From Exiguobacterium sp. Helios (GTDB lineage: Bacteria; Bacillota; Bacilli; Exiguobacteriales; Exiguobacteriaceae): a stretch of DNA of 64,000 bases. The stretch's first letter is position 1; each line of letters opens with the position of its first letter. This document shows, in pieces, positions 39,943-48,994 of this stretch. Position numbers and translations under genes: made by a program. The notes beneath the pieces were generated by a model. It saw only the letters and a program-made list of their open reading frames with translations, had not been told where the DNA came from and made no database searches. The stretch covers positions 2,319,501-2,383,500 of the forward strand of contig NZ_CP053557.1 of NCBI RefSeq assembly GCF_014524545.1. Reading direction: 5' to 3'.

Positions 39943-41684
39943 TTTTCTTCCACCTCCTCTACTTCAGTCGAAACCGGTTCGTCCGCTTCTGTGCCGGTCG
40001 TCGGTGGTTCCACCGTTTCCGTCGCTTCCGCTCCCGGATCGACCACGGCATCCGTCGTTGCATCTTCCTTCGGCGCATCGGGATCCGCCTGGTTCGTTTC
40101 CCCTTTGATGACTTCCGCCGGGACAACCGTCAGACCAAATTGCCCGATATAGCGGGGTTCTTCCGTCTCCGTCTCGTCCGTCGGCGTAATGGTCGTCGTC
40201 GGAATCTCTTCGCCGGTCGTCGGATCGATCGTCGTTGATGTGACGACTTCCGCTTCTTCATTCATCGTTTTCGTCGTGACATTCGTTAACGTCACTCCGG
40301 TAAAGGCCGTATCCGTCAACAATTGACGGTAAAAACCGTTTAACTCATCGAGCGTCTCAAACTGGGCATTCATCGTCACAAGATGATCGGCTCCATAGGC
40401 AAACTGCAGAATATAGCCGCGTTCCGGCAGATACCGCGTAATCCGTTCCAAAGCCGGCACAGCCGGACGTGGTGTCGCTTCCAGTCCGTCGACGGTTTGC
40501 TTGAGCTGCGCAACTTCTTGTTTGGCCGACTGAGCGGATTCCGATTGCAACGTCCGGACGATTTGGATCTGATTATTTGCCGTCTCGAGCCGGTCAGCAA
40601 ATTGATCGGTCTGCCAGTACAGATATCCGCCTGCCACCCCGCCGAGTAGCAGCAGAATCAGCGAGGCAATCAACGGAAACTTTGGTGCGACATCACTGTC
40701 CGGCAATAAATTAATCCGGTCTTTATGGACTGTCGCTAAACCGACGAGGGGTAAGTAAGCTTTTGGAATCGGCTGCCCCGCTACATCGAGTACATCCGGA
40801 ACTTGTTCCAACCGGACGTCAAAGTTCGTTTCGAACCGGCGTACCAGTTCCTCTTGAAACGAAAAATCTCCCGTCAGCATGACACGGCTGATTTCCCGCC
40901 CGTCACGCGCTAACGAAAAACGATAGAAATCAAGCACACGTGAAAATTCCAGTAACATCTCTTCCAGGATGAATTCGACGTTGGCATCATCTGATTGATA
41001 GCGGTAATGCAACCGGTCCTCGATGACATCGACTTCCCAGGCATTCGCGACAAATGTATCGACCGAACGTATCAGACGCGGGACTTTGTCTTCGATGATG
41101 ATCAACTGATGATTCGTCGCATTGACGTTCCAAATCAACAGATTGCTGTCGGCTTCGACTTCATACAGCGAATCGAGACCAAAAAATGTCGCCAGTGGTT
41201 GCGGTTCCGCTGCCACGAGGCGGATATGTTTTTTCCGGAATAGTTCCATGTATTGTTTTAACGCTTCGTTTGGTGCTGCATACAACATGATTTCCCGTTT
41301 ACCGTCTTCTTCGAGCAACGTGTAATCAAAATAAGGTTCTTCAAACGGTAAGACGATACTGTGTCCCAGTTCCATGAACAAATAACCGCGAATCTGATTG
41401 GTTTCGACGGTCTCCGGAATTTCAAGTTTCCGTGCCAGGACGAGTGATCCGTCAATCGCGAGGACCGCCTGTGAACCGCGGGGCACCTTCAACTTCGCTA
41501 GTAAGCTGTCAAAAATCAGATCGAGTGATGCTTCCGGTTGGAGCCATCCACCCTGAAGGGTTCCCGGAGGTAAGGAAACGACACCCCGCCGCTTAATGAC
41601 CCCCTTTTTGACGACCGCTCCAAAAATCCCGACATCTGTGAAATTAAAGTAGATATATGTACCTCTGCGCCGAGCTTGCGCCAT
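39939..41684 (-). CDS. PilM-PilN fusion protein
   Basis: The 581 residues join two pilus proteins. Residues 1-320 are an actin-like PilM domain (VLAIDGS, LGHSIVLPFEEPYFDY, TGDFSFQEELVRRFE). Then KDRINLLPD (INLLP at 324-328) is the motif that opens PilN and docks into PilM in other bacteria. A transmembrane helix (337-357), a coiled coil (360-405) and a PilN-like domain follow. The last 50 or so residues are an acidic Thr/Pro/Glu tail. It bridges the cytoplasmic and outer parts of the pilus machine. No frameshift or stop lies at the junction, so the fusion is genuine. It follows pilD and overlaps pilO. Confidence 0.87.
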   Translation of the reverse strand: MAQARRRGTYIYFNFTDVGIFGAVVKKGVIKRRGVVSLPPGTLQGGWLQPEASLDLIFDSLLAKLKVPRGSQAVLAIDGSLVLARKLEIPETVETNQIRGYLFMELGHSIVLPFEEPYFDYTLLEEDGKREIMLYAAPNEALKQYMELFRKKHIRLVAAEPQPLATFFGLDSLYEVEADSNLLIWNVNATNHQLIIIEDKVPRLIRSVDTFVANAWEVDVIEDRLHYRYQSDDANVEFILEEMLLEFSRVLDFYRFSLARDGREISRVMLTGDFSFQEELVRRFETNFDVRLEQVPDVLDVAGQPIPKAYLPLVGLATVHKDRINLLPDSDVAPKFPLIASLILLLLGGVAGGYLYWQTDQFADRLETANNQIQIVRTLQSESAQSAKQEVAQLKQTVDGLEATPRPAVPALERITRYLPERGYILQFAYGADHLVTMNAQFETLDELNGFYRQLLTDTAFTGVTLTNVTTKTMNEEAEVVTSTTIDPTTGEEIPTTTITPTDETETEEPRYIGQFGLTVVPAEVIKGETNQADPDAPKEDATTDAVVDPGAEATETVEPPTTGTEADEPVSTEVEEVEEN

Positions 41685-41702
41685 ATGTATATTCTTCCTT
41701 TC

Positions 41703-42461
41703 CTAGAGGAACAGATCGAGATAAAGCTTCACCCAATCGTCCGCGAAATAATATGTCAGTAACGTTCCGACAGCAATCGAGGGAACAAACGGAATCGGCT
41801 GTTTTCGTTCAACGCGTTTTAAGCCGAGTAAACCCAGTCCGACAATCGATCCGACGAAGGCGGAAACGAACAAGGCGATGACGACGTGTAACGGACCTAA
41901 AAAAATCCCGAGCACACCAAACAACTTGACGTCCCCTGCTCCCATCCCTTGTCGTGACGCAAGAAAGATCACGAACAATAGAAAGAATCCGACGAATCCG
42001 CCAATAATTGGATTATACCAGTTCTCGAGGGGAGAAAGGTAGCGAACAATCAGACTAATCGGTAAAAAGAATAATAAGATTTTGTTCGGAATCAACATGT
42101 AGGCAAGGTCCGACATGACGAGAATACTGAGCAGGCTCGTCAACAAAATCGACATGACGAATTGCATCGACCAACCGAATTGATAAAAGGCATAGGCGTA
42201 CATAATACCACCAAGCAGTTCAAGTACCGGATACTTGATCGAAATCGGCAACTGACACGTCCGGCATTTCCCACGCAATACCAAATACCCGATGACCGGT
42301 GTCAGCTCAAGCGGACCAAGGACATGCCCACAGTTCGGACAATGCGAGCGCGGACGGACAATTGATTCCCCGACCGGGACACGTAAGCCGACGACGTTCG
42401 TAAAGGATGTCACGAGCATTCCGATCAGAAAAAAGTAAACGGTAAAGACGACTGTCATCAT
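41703..42461 (-). CDS. pilD: Prepilin peptidase PilD/ComC
   Basis: This is an aspartic membrane protease and N-methyltransferase that cleaves prepilins before the Phe/Leu residue and methylates it. The 252 residues have an N-terminal domain with two CxxC pairs (CPNCGHVLG and CRTCQLP), then a six-helix membrane core with the catalytic aspartates in SDLAYMLIPNK and GAGDVKLFG. In B. subtilis the homologue comC lies alone between folC and maf; here it is embedded in a whole pilus locus. It probably also serves competence pseudopilins. Confidence 0.95.
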   Translation of the reverse strand: MMTVVFTVYFFLIGMLVTSFTNVVGLRVPVGESIVRPRSHCPNCGHVLGPLELTPVIGYLVLRGKCRTCQLPISIKYPVLELLGGIMYAYAFYQFGWSMQFVMSILLTSLLSILVMSDLAYMLIPNKILLFFLPISLIVRYLSPLENWYNPIIGGFVGFFLLFVIFLASRQGMGAGDVKLFGVLGIFLGPLHVVIALFVSAFVGSIVGLGLLGLKRVERKQPIPFVPSIAVGTLLTYYFADDWVKLYLDLFL

Positions 42462-42486
42462 ACAGTTCCCTCCTTAAAAAAGTTCA

Positions 42487-42513
42487 GAAAAAAACCCCCG
42501 AGATGGGGGCTCT
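42487..42513 (-). terminator. Terminator after the major pilin
   Basis: CCCCC-ATCT-CGGGGG is followed by seven T on the minus strand. It allows the pilin to be expressed well above pilD and the genes after it. Confidence 0.85.
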
Positions 42514-42517
42514 CAAC

Positions 42518-43042
42518 TTATTTTTCAACTACTCCAGCACGTTTTAAGTCTTTTGGTGGCGCTGCTGTAAAGTATGTATAATCTGTTGATGCACTTGTTA
42601 AAGTAACTGCATACTCATATGAACCATTTTTCTCAGTAACCGTCACAAATGAATCTGCATAATCTGCATCTGAATTTAAAGCATCCTTCATATCATCGAT
42701 GTATTTTTTCAATGAGTCTGTTCTTGGTGCCTCTTTTGTACCTTTAGCAACTGCATTAGCTGAAATCGGCTTTTTATTTTCGTTCACTCCAACTTTAACC
42801 GTTTCCCCAGGCTGAACTGGGTTCGAAGACGTATAAAGTTTCGCTGCTGCTACCAATTGTTTCGCATCGGATACAACGGCATCCTTACGTGAGTTTTCAA
42901 TCAATCCGCCGATGGCGACGACAGCGATTGCTGCAATGATTCCTAAAATAACGACAACAACGAGTAACTCGATCAATGTCAAGCCGCGCTCGTCACGCAT
43001 TTGTTTGGCATCGAGCCAAATCTCTTTCAGACGTTCTAACAT
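42518..43042 (-). CDS. pilA: Major type IV pilin
   Basis: The 174 residues have a long 20-residue charged leader ending in ERG, cleavage before LTLIELLVVVVILGIIAAIA, and Glu at mature position 5. The C-terminal part is a small Lys/Asp/Thr-rich globular domain. It has its own promoter and terminator inside the cluster, which suits the most abundant subunit. The gene is AT-richer than the pil genes beside it. Gly-Leu rather than Gly-Phe is used at the cleavage site. Confidence 0.9.
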   Translation of the reverse strand: MLERLKEIWLDAKQMRDERGLTLIELLVVVVILGIIAAIAVVAIGGLIENSRKDAVVSDAKQLVAAAKLYTSSNPVQPGETVKVGVNENKKPISANAVAKGTKEAPRTDSLKKYIDDMKDALNSDADYADSFVTVTEKNGSYEYAVTLTSASTDYTYFTAAPPKDLKRAGVVEK

Positions 43043-43111
43043 GTTTATTATTCCTCCCTAGTACTTTTTTACTGTTCCTGACGTATAGGTCATACTATCC
43101 AAATTGATACT

Positions 43112-43117
43112 ATTATA
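43112..43117 (-). promoter_or_regulatory. -10 element of the pilin gene
   Basis: TATAAT on the minus strand lies about 70 bases before the pilin ATG. The matching -35 position (43135-43140) reads TTCTAC, a poor match, and lies inside an inverted repeat. Confidence 0.55.
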
Positions 43118-43133
43118 GTAGCACCATATTTTT

Positions 43134-43157
43134 TGTAGAAAATGGATTTTTTCTACA
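43134..43157. repeat. Inverted repeat upstream of the pilin gene
   Basis: TGTAGAAAA (43134-43142) and TTTTCTACA (43149-43157) form a perfect nine-base inverted repeat with a six-base spacer. It covers the presumed -35 of the pilin promoter and has no T run on the minus strand, so an operator or activator site is more likely than a terminator. Confidence 0.6.
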
Positions 43158-43180
43158 TCAGGTAAATGTTTTCGCAGTTG

Positions 43181-44398
43181 TCAACTTGACTGAATATCGG
43201 AATAGATTTTGAACATCGGAACAACGACAGCGATGACAATCACACCGACGATAACCGCGAGTACGACAATCAATAACGGCTCGATGATTGACTTCAAGCG
43301 GTCGGTCGTCGTTTCAACTTCCGTTTCGTAAAAATCGGCGACTTCCGTCAACATCGAGTCGAGTCGTCCCGATTCTTCCCCAATCGCAATCATCTGTGTG
43401 ACAAGAGGTGGAAAATATTTGTTTTTCGCTAACGGCTCGTTCATCGGAATCCCCCGCGACATCGCTTCGTTGGCAGCGGCAATTCCTTTACGGATGACCC
43501 GGTTCGTGACGATGCGTTCCGTAATGTCAAGCGATGTAAGAATCGGAACCGATGCATTCAATAAGACAGCCAGTCCACGGGTCATTAACGCAATTTGTGA
43601 CTTTTGAATCAACGGACCGAACACAGGAATCATCAACAGTAAACGGTCGAAGACAACCCGTTGCCGCTCATTTTTTAAGTTAAAGTACAGTAATCCGAGT
43701 AAACCAAACACAATTAAGAGTAAGACCCACCAGTAGGCAACAAAAAAGTCAGAGACGGCGACAACGATCTTCGTGATCAACGGCAACTCACTGCCGAGCT
43801 GATCAAAAATCGAGGCGAACGTCGGAACGACGTTCAGCATCAAAAAGACAACAACACCAATGGCAACAATTGAGACGACCGCCGGATAAATCAACGCCGA
43901 GATGACTTTCCGTTTGATTTCATACTGTTTTTGGAGCTGGGTCACGATGTTATCGAGCGCTTCTTCTAGGTTTCCGCTTGCCTCACCCGCCATTGCCATA
44001 CTGACGAAAAAGGTATCAAAGACACGCGGATGTTTTTCAATCGCTTGCGAAAATTGAATCCCGCTTCGCAAGTCATCCTCAACTTCGACCAGCGCCCGTT
44101 CCAGCGGCTTTGATTCCGTCTGTTTCCGTAAGATTTCCGTCGCTTTGACAATTGAGACACCGGACCGGACGAGTGTCGCGAACTGCCGGGCATACATGAC
44201 AAGATGCTCGATTTTCGGTTTGGCAGTCAAAAATGTGATTTCCGTATTTAAGCCTTTGGACTCTTGCTTCTCAAGTAACGTCACGGCAATTTGATCCGTC
44301 CGTAAGCGTTCCGCTGCTTCCCGTTTCGTAAGTGCCGTAATTTTTCCTTTTTTACGTTTACCGGTCATCGTACGACCTTCATATTTGAAGACTGTCAT
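43181..44398 (-). CDS. pilC: Type IV pilus platform protein PilC
   Basis: PilC is the inner-membrane platform on which PilB and PilT act (GspF family). The 405 residues contain two T2SSF repeats of about 120 residues (FATLVRSGVSIVKATEIL and RGLAVLLNASVPILTSLDI) and three hydrophobic segments, the last at the C-terminus. It follows pilT by four bases. Confidence 0.95.
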   Translation of the reverse strand: MTVFKYEGRTMTGKRKKGKITALTKREAAERLRTDQIAVTLLEKQESKGLNTEITFLTAKPKIEHLVMYARQFATLVRSGVSIVKATEILRKQTESKPLERALVEVEDDLRSGIQFSQAIEKHPRVFDTFFVSMAMAGEASGNLEEALDNIVTQLQKQYEIKRKVISALIYPAVVSIVAIGVVVFLMLNVVPTFASIFDQLGSELPLITKIVVAVSDFFVAYWWVLLLIVFGLLGLLYFNLKNERQRVVFDRLLLMIPVFGPLIQKSQIALMTRGLAVLLNASVPILTSLDITERIVTNRVIRKGIAAANEAMSRGIPMNEPLAKNKYFPPLVTQMIAIGEESGRLDSMLTEVADFYETEVETTTDRLKSIIEPLLIVVLAVIVGVIVIAVVVPMFKIYSDIQSS

Positions 44399-44402
44399 TG
44401 GT

Positions 44403-45446
44403 TCACCCCGATATGTAAGGTGTCGCGGCTGATGCTGGAATCAAACCTCGACTCACTAAGTCTTGTAATGCCATCTGCATCGTCTGCATGCCGTATTGCT
44501 TCCCTGTCTGTAGGACCGATTGGATCTGATATTCTTTCCCGGTCCGGATTAAGTTTGAGACGGCGGGTGTATCAACCATGATTTCAAGTGCTGCGACACG
44601 ACCGGTTCCATCCGTTCGTGGCATCAGCCGTTGTGAGACGACACCGGCTAGAACGTTCGCGAGTTGAGCCCGAATCTGGTCTTGTTGCTCGGATGGAAAG
44701 ACGTCGATGATCCGACTGACCGTCGATGCCGCCGTCGACGTATGGACCGTCGCAAAAACTAAATGACCAGTCTCTGCTGCCGTCACCGCTGTTGAAATTG
44801 TTTCAAGATCCCGCATCTCACCTAGCAGGATGACATCTGGATCCTGGCGAAGGGCGGACCGTAAGCCGGTCGCAAAACGCGGGGCATCGATGCCGATTTC
44901 CCGCTGGTCGATCAGACTTTTCTGATGACTGTGTAAATATTCGATCGGATCTTCGAGCGTGATGATCCGCTTATACATCGTCTGGTTGATTTCATTGATC
45001 ATCGCTGCCAGTGTCGTCGATTTCCCGGAACCCGTCGGACCGGTCACGAGAATCAAGCCGTGCGGCTTCGTCAGGAAACGTTTTAAGACCGGCGGCAATG
45101 ACAATTGATCGAGTGTCGGTACTTCAGTCGGAATCGTCCGAAAGGCCATCGACAACGCCCCGCGTTGATAAAAACAATTGACGCGGTAGCGTGCCACTCC
45201 TGTCACACCAAATGAAAAATCAATATCCCGGTCCTGTTTTAACTGTAAAAACATTTCCTCGGTAATAAGGGAGCGGACGAACCCTTCGATTATGACCGGT
45301 TTCATCTTTTCTGTACCGAATGGTGTCAAGGTGCCGTTGATGCGAAAGACCGGCGGTGAACCGGCCGTCAGGTGGACATCGGATGCTTCTTTTTCTTTCG
45401 ACGATCGTAAGATATCTTCAATTTGGGCGCGCTCCATCGTACTCAT
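44403..45446 (-). CDS. pilT: Pilus retraction ATPase PilT
   Basis: PilT is the hexameric ATPase that retracts pili, giving twitching motility and DNA uptake force. The 347 residues carry Walker A VTGPTGSGKSTTLAA, the Asp box ITLEDPIEY, Walker B DPDVILLGEMRD and the His box HLVFATVHT. The short N-terminal domain fits PilT, not PilB. The ATG overlaps the pilB stop by four bases. Confidence 0.95.
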   Translation of the reverse strand: MSTMERAQIEDILRSSKEKEASDVHLTAGSPPVFRINGTLTPFGTEKMKPVIIEGFVRSLITEEMFLQLKQDRDIDFSFGVTGVARYRVNCFYQRGALSMAFRTIPTEVPTLDQLSLPPVLKRFLTKPHGLILVTGPTGSGKSTTLAAMINEINQTMYKRIITLEDPIEYLHSHQKSLIDQREIGIDAPRFATGLRSALRQDPDVILLGEMRDLETISTAVTAAETGHLVFATVHTSTAASTVSRIIDVFPSEQQDQIRAQLANVLAGVVSQRLMPRTDGTGRVAALEIMVDTPAVSNLIRTGKEYQIQSVLQTGKQYGMQTMQMALQDLVSRGLIPASAATPYISG

Positions 45447-47107
45447 TCGGAAATCACCGTCCGTAGAATTTCTTCCGTCGTCGTGATACCTTGCGCGACT
45501 TTGGCTAAACCGTCCGCCAACAATAACCGTTGTCCTTGTGATTTGACATACATCGTGATTTCACTCTCCGTTGATTGATTCATAATCATCCGTCGTAAGC
45601 TCTCATCCACCACGACGACTTCCTGTATCGCCAGACGTCCACGATAACCTGTCATATTACAAGAGGAACAGCCTCGTCCACGCATGACGGTCGTCGCTGT
45701 GATACCTTCTTGCGCAAACAACTCTTCTTCGCGCTTCGATAACGGCTGAACTTCCCCGCAGTCACGGCAAACCCGCCGGACAAGCCGCTGGGCGATCAGT
45801 CCGGTGACCGAAGCGGCCACAAGGAACGGCTCAACTCCCATATCAATCAATCGGGTAATCGAGCTGACGGCTGAATTCGTGTGTAACGTCGACAGGACGA
45901 GGTGACCGGTTAATGAAGCCCGGATCGAAATCTCGGCTGTCTCGATGTCACGAATTTCCCCGACCATGACGACGTTTGGATCCTGCCTGAGAATCGAGCG
46001 GAGTCCGCTGGCAAACGTCAGACCGATTTTCGAGTTGACCTGGACCTGATTGATGCCGTCCACTTGGTATTCGACCGGGTCTTCAACCGTAATGATATTA
46101 CGTGTTTCATCATTTAATTCATTTAAAGCCGCATACAAGGTCGATGACTTTCCTGATCCGGTTGGTCCCGTGATTAAGATAATTCCGTTTGGCCGTTTGA
46201 GCATCTCACGAAATTGTTGTTCGTTCCGTTCACTGAATCCGATTTTTGCGATCGAGATGTTCGAGTTCGAACTGTCGAGAATCCGAATGACGACTTTTTC
46301 GCCGTAGACGGTTGGTAATGTCGAGACCCGGAAATCATAGGCAACCCCATTATGTAGAAATTTAATGCGTCCATCCTGTGGTAAGCGAGTTTCCGTAATA
46401 TCCAGTTCACTCATGACTTTGATCCGGGTCGTTAAAATATTTTGAATCTGTTTCGGATAATTGTTTTCTGTACGTAATTCACCATCAATCCGGATCCGGA
46501 TCGAAAGTGACGTTTCTTGTGGATCCATATGAATATCGGATGCCCGCTGGGAAATTCCGTTCTCGAGTATTTGATTGACCAGACGGATGATTGGAGCATC
46601 TTCACGTGTAACCGTATCACGTGATGTATCCGAAATCGTCATCTCGTCTGACTCGAGTAGTTCTCGCAGTGACGAATCGATATCGTAATACTTTAAAATT
46701 GTCCGTCGGATTTCATCGCGTGTCGCAAGGCCTACCTCAATCATTAATCCTGTTTGAAGTCGCAAGTCATCAATCGCAATTAGGTCCATCGGGTCTGCCA
46801 TCGCGATGAACAGCCGATTCCCCTCGCGGTAAACCGGTACAAGCGTATGTCGTTGTGCCAGTTCCTTTGAAATCAATTTCGTTACCGCCACATCGACCGG
46901 ATAATTATACAGTTGAATGACAGGAATTTTTAATTGATGATGTAATGCTTCAATCAACTGTTGTTCCGTCAAGTGACCAAGTCGTAATAACGTATCCCCC
47001 AGTTTTTCAGATGTCCGTTTGACGGATAGCGCCTCTTCAATTTGCGCTTCCGTCACCACACTCTCTTCTAACAGCATTTCACCTAGTCGTTTTCGTTTCA
47101 TTGCCAT
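45443..47107 (-). CDS. pilB: Pilus extension ATPase PilB
   Basis: PilB powers pilus assembly. The 554 residues have an N-terminal MshEN/GspE_N domain (about 1-140), then an ATPase domain with ITGPTGSGKSSTLYA, ITVEDPVEYQVDGINQ, DPNVVMVGEIRD and HLVLSTLHTN. A zinc-binding tetracysteine element (CRDCGE and CSSCNMTGYRGR) follows. All catalytic motifs are intact. Nine bases separate it from the small membrane protein upstream. Confidence 0.95.
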   Translation of the reverse strand: MAMKRKRLGEMLLEESVVTEAQIEEALSVKRTSEKLGDTLLRLGHLTEQQLIEALHHQLKIPVIQLYNYPVDVAVTKLISKELAQRHTLVPVYREGNRLFIAMADPMDLIAIDDLRLQTGLMIEVGLATRDEIRRTILKYYDIDSSLRELLESDEMTISDTSRDTVTREDAPIIRLVNQILENGISQRASDIHMDPQETSLSIRIRIDGELRTENNYPKQIQNILTTRIKVMSELDITETRLPQDGRIKFLHNGVAYDFRVSTLPTVYGEKVVIRILDSSNSNISIAKIGFSERNEQQFREMLKRPNGIILITGPTGSGKSSTLYAALNELNDETRNIITVEDPVEYQVDGINQVQVNSKIGLTFASGLRSILRQDPNVVMVGEIRDIETAEISIRASLTGHLVLSTLHTNSAVSSITRLIDMGVEPFLVAASVTGLIAQRLVRRVCRDCGEVQPLSKREEELFAQEGITATTVMRGRGCSSCNMTGYRGRLAIQEVVVVDESLRRMIMNQSTESEITMYVKSQGQRLLLADGLAKVAQGITTTEEILRTVISE

Positions 47108-47115
47108 TTACGTTG

Positions 47116-47430
47116 TCATCCTTCCGCGTGCCATGTTTCTTCCTCGTCCAGTGGTGTCAGTTTCTGCTTTCTTTCATCCACGACACTCGTGATTGCCGTC
47201 ACAACGAGAATCGATACAACGTAACCGGCAATTACGAAAGGATTCGAAATCCAGTCAAACTTGACGATTAAATAGAGGGAAGTGACCAGGACGAGCGCCG
47301 TCAAGGACAGAATCACTTTTGCTGCCGTAGTCGTGACAAAAGGGATTTGAATCGCAAACATCAAACCACAAATGATGGTCGCTAGACCGATGATGATACC
47401 AAGTTCAATTGCTAAGTCCGTCCAGTTCAT
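47116..47430 (-). CDS. Small membrane protein of the pilus operon, unknown
   Basis: About 104 residues form three predicted hydrophobic helices (roughly 8-28, 36-56 and 64-84) and end in a charged tail (DERKQKL, then acidic residues). The ATG at 47430 has AGAGG six bases ahead; an ATG at 47436 touches that site. I recognise no family. It lies between the VanW/G5-like gene and pilB in the same transcription unit, so a pilus-related envelope role is a guess from context. Confidence 0.6.
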   Translation of the reverse strand: MNWTDLAIELGIIIGLATIICGLMFAIQIPFVTTTAAKVILSLTALVLVTSLYLIVKFDWISNPFVIAGYVVSILVVTAITSVVDERKQKLTPLDEEETWHAEG

Positions 47431-47457
47431 ATTCATCCTCTTTTCTTTTTGGCAAGA

Positions 47458-48822
47458 TCAGCCAACAGCGCCTTCCGTCGAATCATCTTCGACCGGAGAT
47501 GCCGGGTCTCCTGTCGTTGGCGTATCCGGAGTGTCCGGTACCGTCGGTTGATCCGGTGTTACAGGTTCTTCTGGTGTCGTCGTTCCGTCTGTTGTTCCAT
47601 CCGTTGAGTCAGTTGTTGAGTTATCTGTCGAGTCATTGGTTGTTTCATCATTCGTCGTCTCGTCCGTCGAGTCGGTTGACGGTTCTTCTGCCGGTGGTGT
47701 GACGACAGGCGGTAACTCTTCTTGACTGCTCTTCGTCACAATGGCTGGTGTCGCCGCATAAAAATCAAGGGCCAGTAGTCGTTTGACTTCTCCTTGATTG
47801 GATTTCGTGACACGATACAATTCAATCGACTTTCCTTCAATCCCCGACTGCGTATCACTGCTTGTTCCTGCAGACAGCGTCGCAGAATACCGTGTAATCG
47901 TCCGGTACGGAATTGTTTTTTCCGCTTCGAGTACGGCCGTGACCGTTTCTTTGAACGGTGTCCCGCGTAATTCCAGCGTGACATCACTCCCGTTCTTCGT
48001 CGCGACGACTTGGTAATTAACCGCTTGAGTGTTTCGAACGGCAAAATCAGTTTTCTCATCAATCTTGACATCATAACCAAGTGTGATGTCGTCCGGTAAT
48101 TCCTTATGCGGCATCCGTTCGACAATCTCAAATGGTGTTTTCGCAAATAGTTCATACAATTTACTGCCAATAAAGGAGGCAGCCACTGGATCCATGCCGT
48201 ACGTCTTAACATTCATCAATTGGCCGGCTTTGATGTCGACTTGAGCCATTCCGTCAATCATCTGTTCTTCTGCTGCAGAACGTGTCGTAAACGTGACACT
48301 CGAGACGACTTCTCCTGCCGGATCAATCGCTGCTGCTGTTTCAGCCGGGTCAAAGTTTCCTTCTTCCAGCTTTTTACTTGTTTTAATCAACCAGGTGTTA
48401 AACGTCTTCACCTGTTCTTCTGTATATGTAATCGGTTGTGAGGCAAGATAGGCTTCCATTGCAGTTTGATTGACAGTTACCTTTAAAGATCCGCCTTTTT
48501 TCAAAGAAGCTTGTTTGATGGATTCTTCGACCTTAAATGTCACCAGTTCGGTCGGAATCGGTAATGTCTCTTCTCCTGTTCCAACGGTCAATGGTGTTTT
48601 TTTAGACCAGGACGTGACGGCTTCCTGCACTTTCGGTTTTGCTTCTTTTCGTGTCAGTCCGCTGACTGGAACGGAACCGATTCGGGCGGTATCAGAAAAG
48701 TTTTCGATGACTGTTGCTTTGCCTGTAAAAGAAATCAAGGCAAATGAAGGAACATAGATTAGAGCAATTAACGCGACTAACAGCAACGTATGGACAGCAA
48801 AACGTTTGAAATTTATCATCAT
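47458..48822 (-). CDS. VanW/G5-like envelope protein at the head of the pilus operon
   Basis: About 454 residues from the paired ATGs at 48822/48819 (AAAGGA ahead); the frame extends to 48897 without a ribosome site. It has an N-terminal membrane anchor (about 6-29), then an extracytoplasmic domain with VPVSGLTRKEAKPKV as in VanW/YoaR-type proteins, and repeats of alpha/beta character. A G5-like module (SGIEGKSIELYRV) follows, with a final tail of some 80 residues almost wholly Thr, Asp, Pro, Glu and Ser. It probably contacts peptidoglycan and may make a passage or anchor for the pilus. Function is inferred; the family assignment is moderate. Confidence 0.6.
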   Translation of the reverse strand: MMINFKRFAVHTLLLVALIALIYVPSFALISFTGKATVIENFSDTARIGSVPVSGLTRKEAKPKVQEAVTSWSKKTPLTVGTGEETLPIPTELVTFKVEESIKQASLKKGGSLKVTVNQTAMEAYLASQPITYTEEQVKTFNTWLIKTSKKLEEGNFDPAETAAAIDPAGEVVSSVTFTTRSAAEEQMIDGMAQVDIKAGQLMNVKTYGMDPVAASFIGSKLYELFAKTPFEIVERMPHKELPDDITLGYDVKIDEKTDFAVRNTQAVNYQVVATKNGSDVTLELRGTPFKETVTAVLEAEKTIPYRTITRYSATLSAGTSSDTQSGIEGKSIELYRVTKSNQGEVKRLLALDFYAATPAIVTKSSQEELPPVVTPPAEEPSTDSTDETTNDETTNDSTDNSTTDSTDGTTDGTTTPEEPVTPDQPTVPDTPDTPTTGDPASPVEDDSTEGAVG

Positions 48823-48870
48823 CTGTTTCCTTTCCGTATGAAATAACCATTTCAGGTGTCTAGTATTTCC

Positions 48871-48878
48871 ATTATAAT
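48871..48878. promoter_or_regulatory. Overlapping divergent -10 elements of the two pilus operons
   Basis: ATTATAAT reads TATAAT on both strands (plus 48873-48878, minus 48871-48876). On the plus strand TTTCAG lies 17 bases upstream; on the minus strand the -35 match is poor. The plus start would leave a leader of about 110 bases before the first prepilin. Nothing else is seen in the 172 bases between the two starts. Confidence 0.45.
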
Positions 48879-48994
48879 GAATATTATGATGAAACATAAG
48901 TCCTACCTGACAAATACTTTCTCTACGTGTGAATACATACCTTTTTTTAATTTTCAGTCCAGAAATCCTATTGATTTAGACATGAGGTGAATCC

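Noticed and set aside
40300-41000. Possible frameshift or joined genes in the long PilM/PilN frame
   Set aside because: The frame is continuous, with the INLLP motif and membrane helix in the right order and no ribosome site at the junction; it is kept as a true fusion.
43134-43157. Inverted repeat as a terminator for pilC
   Set aside because: No T run follows it on the minus strand; a role at the pilin promoter is more likely.
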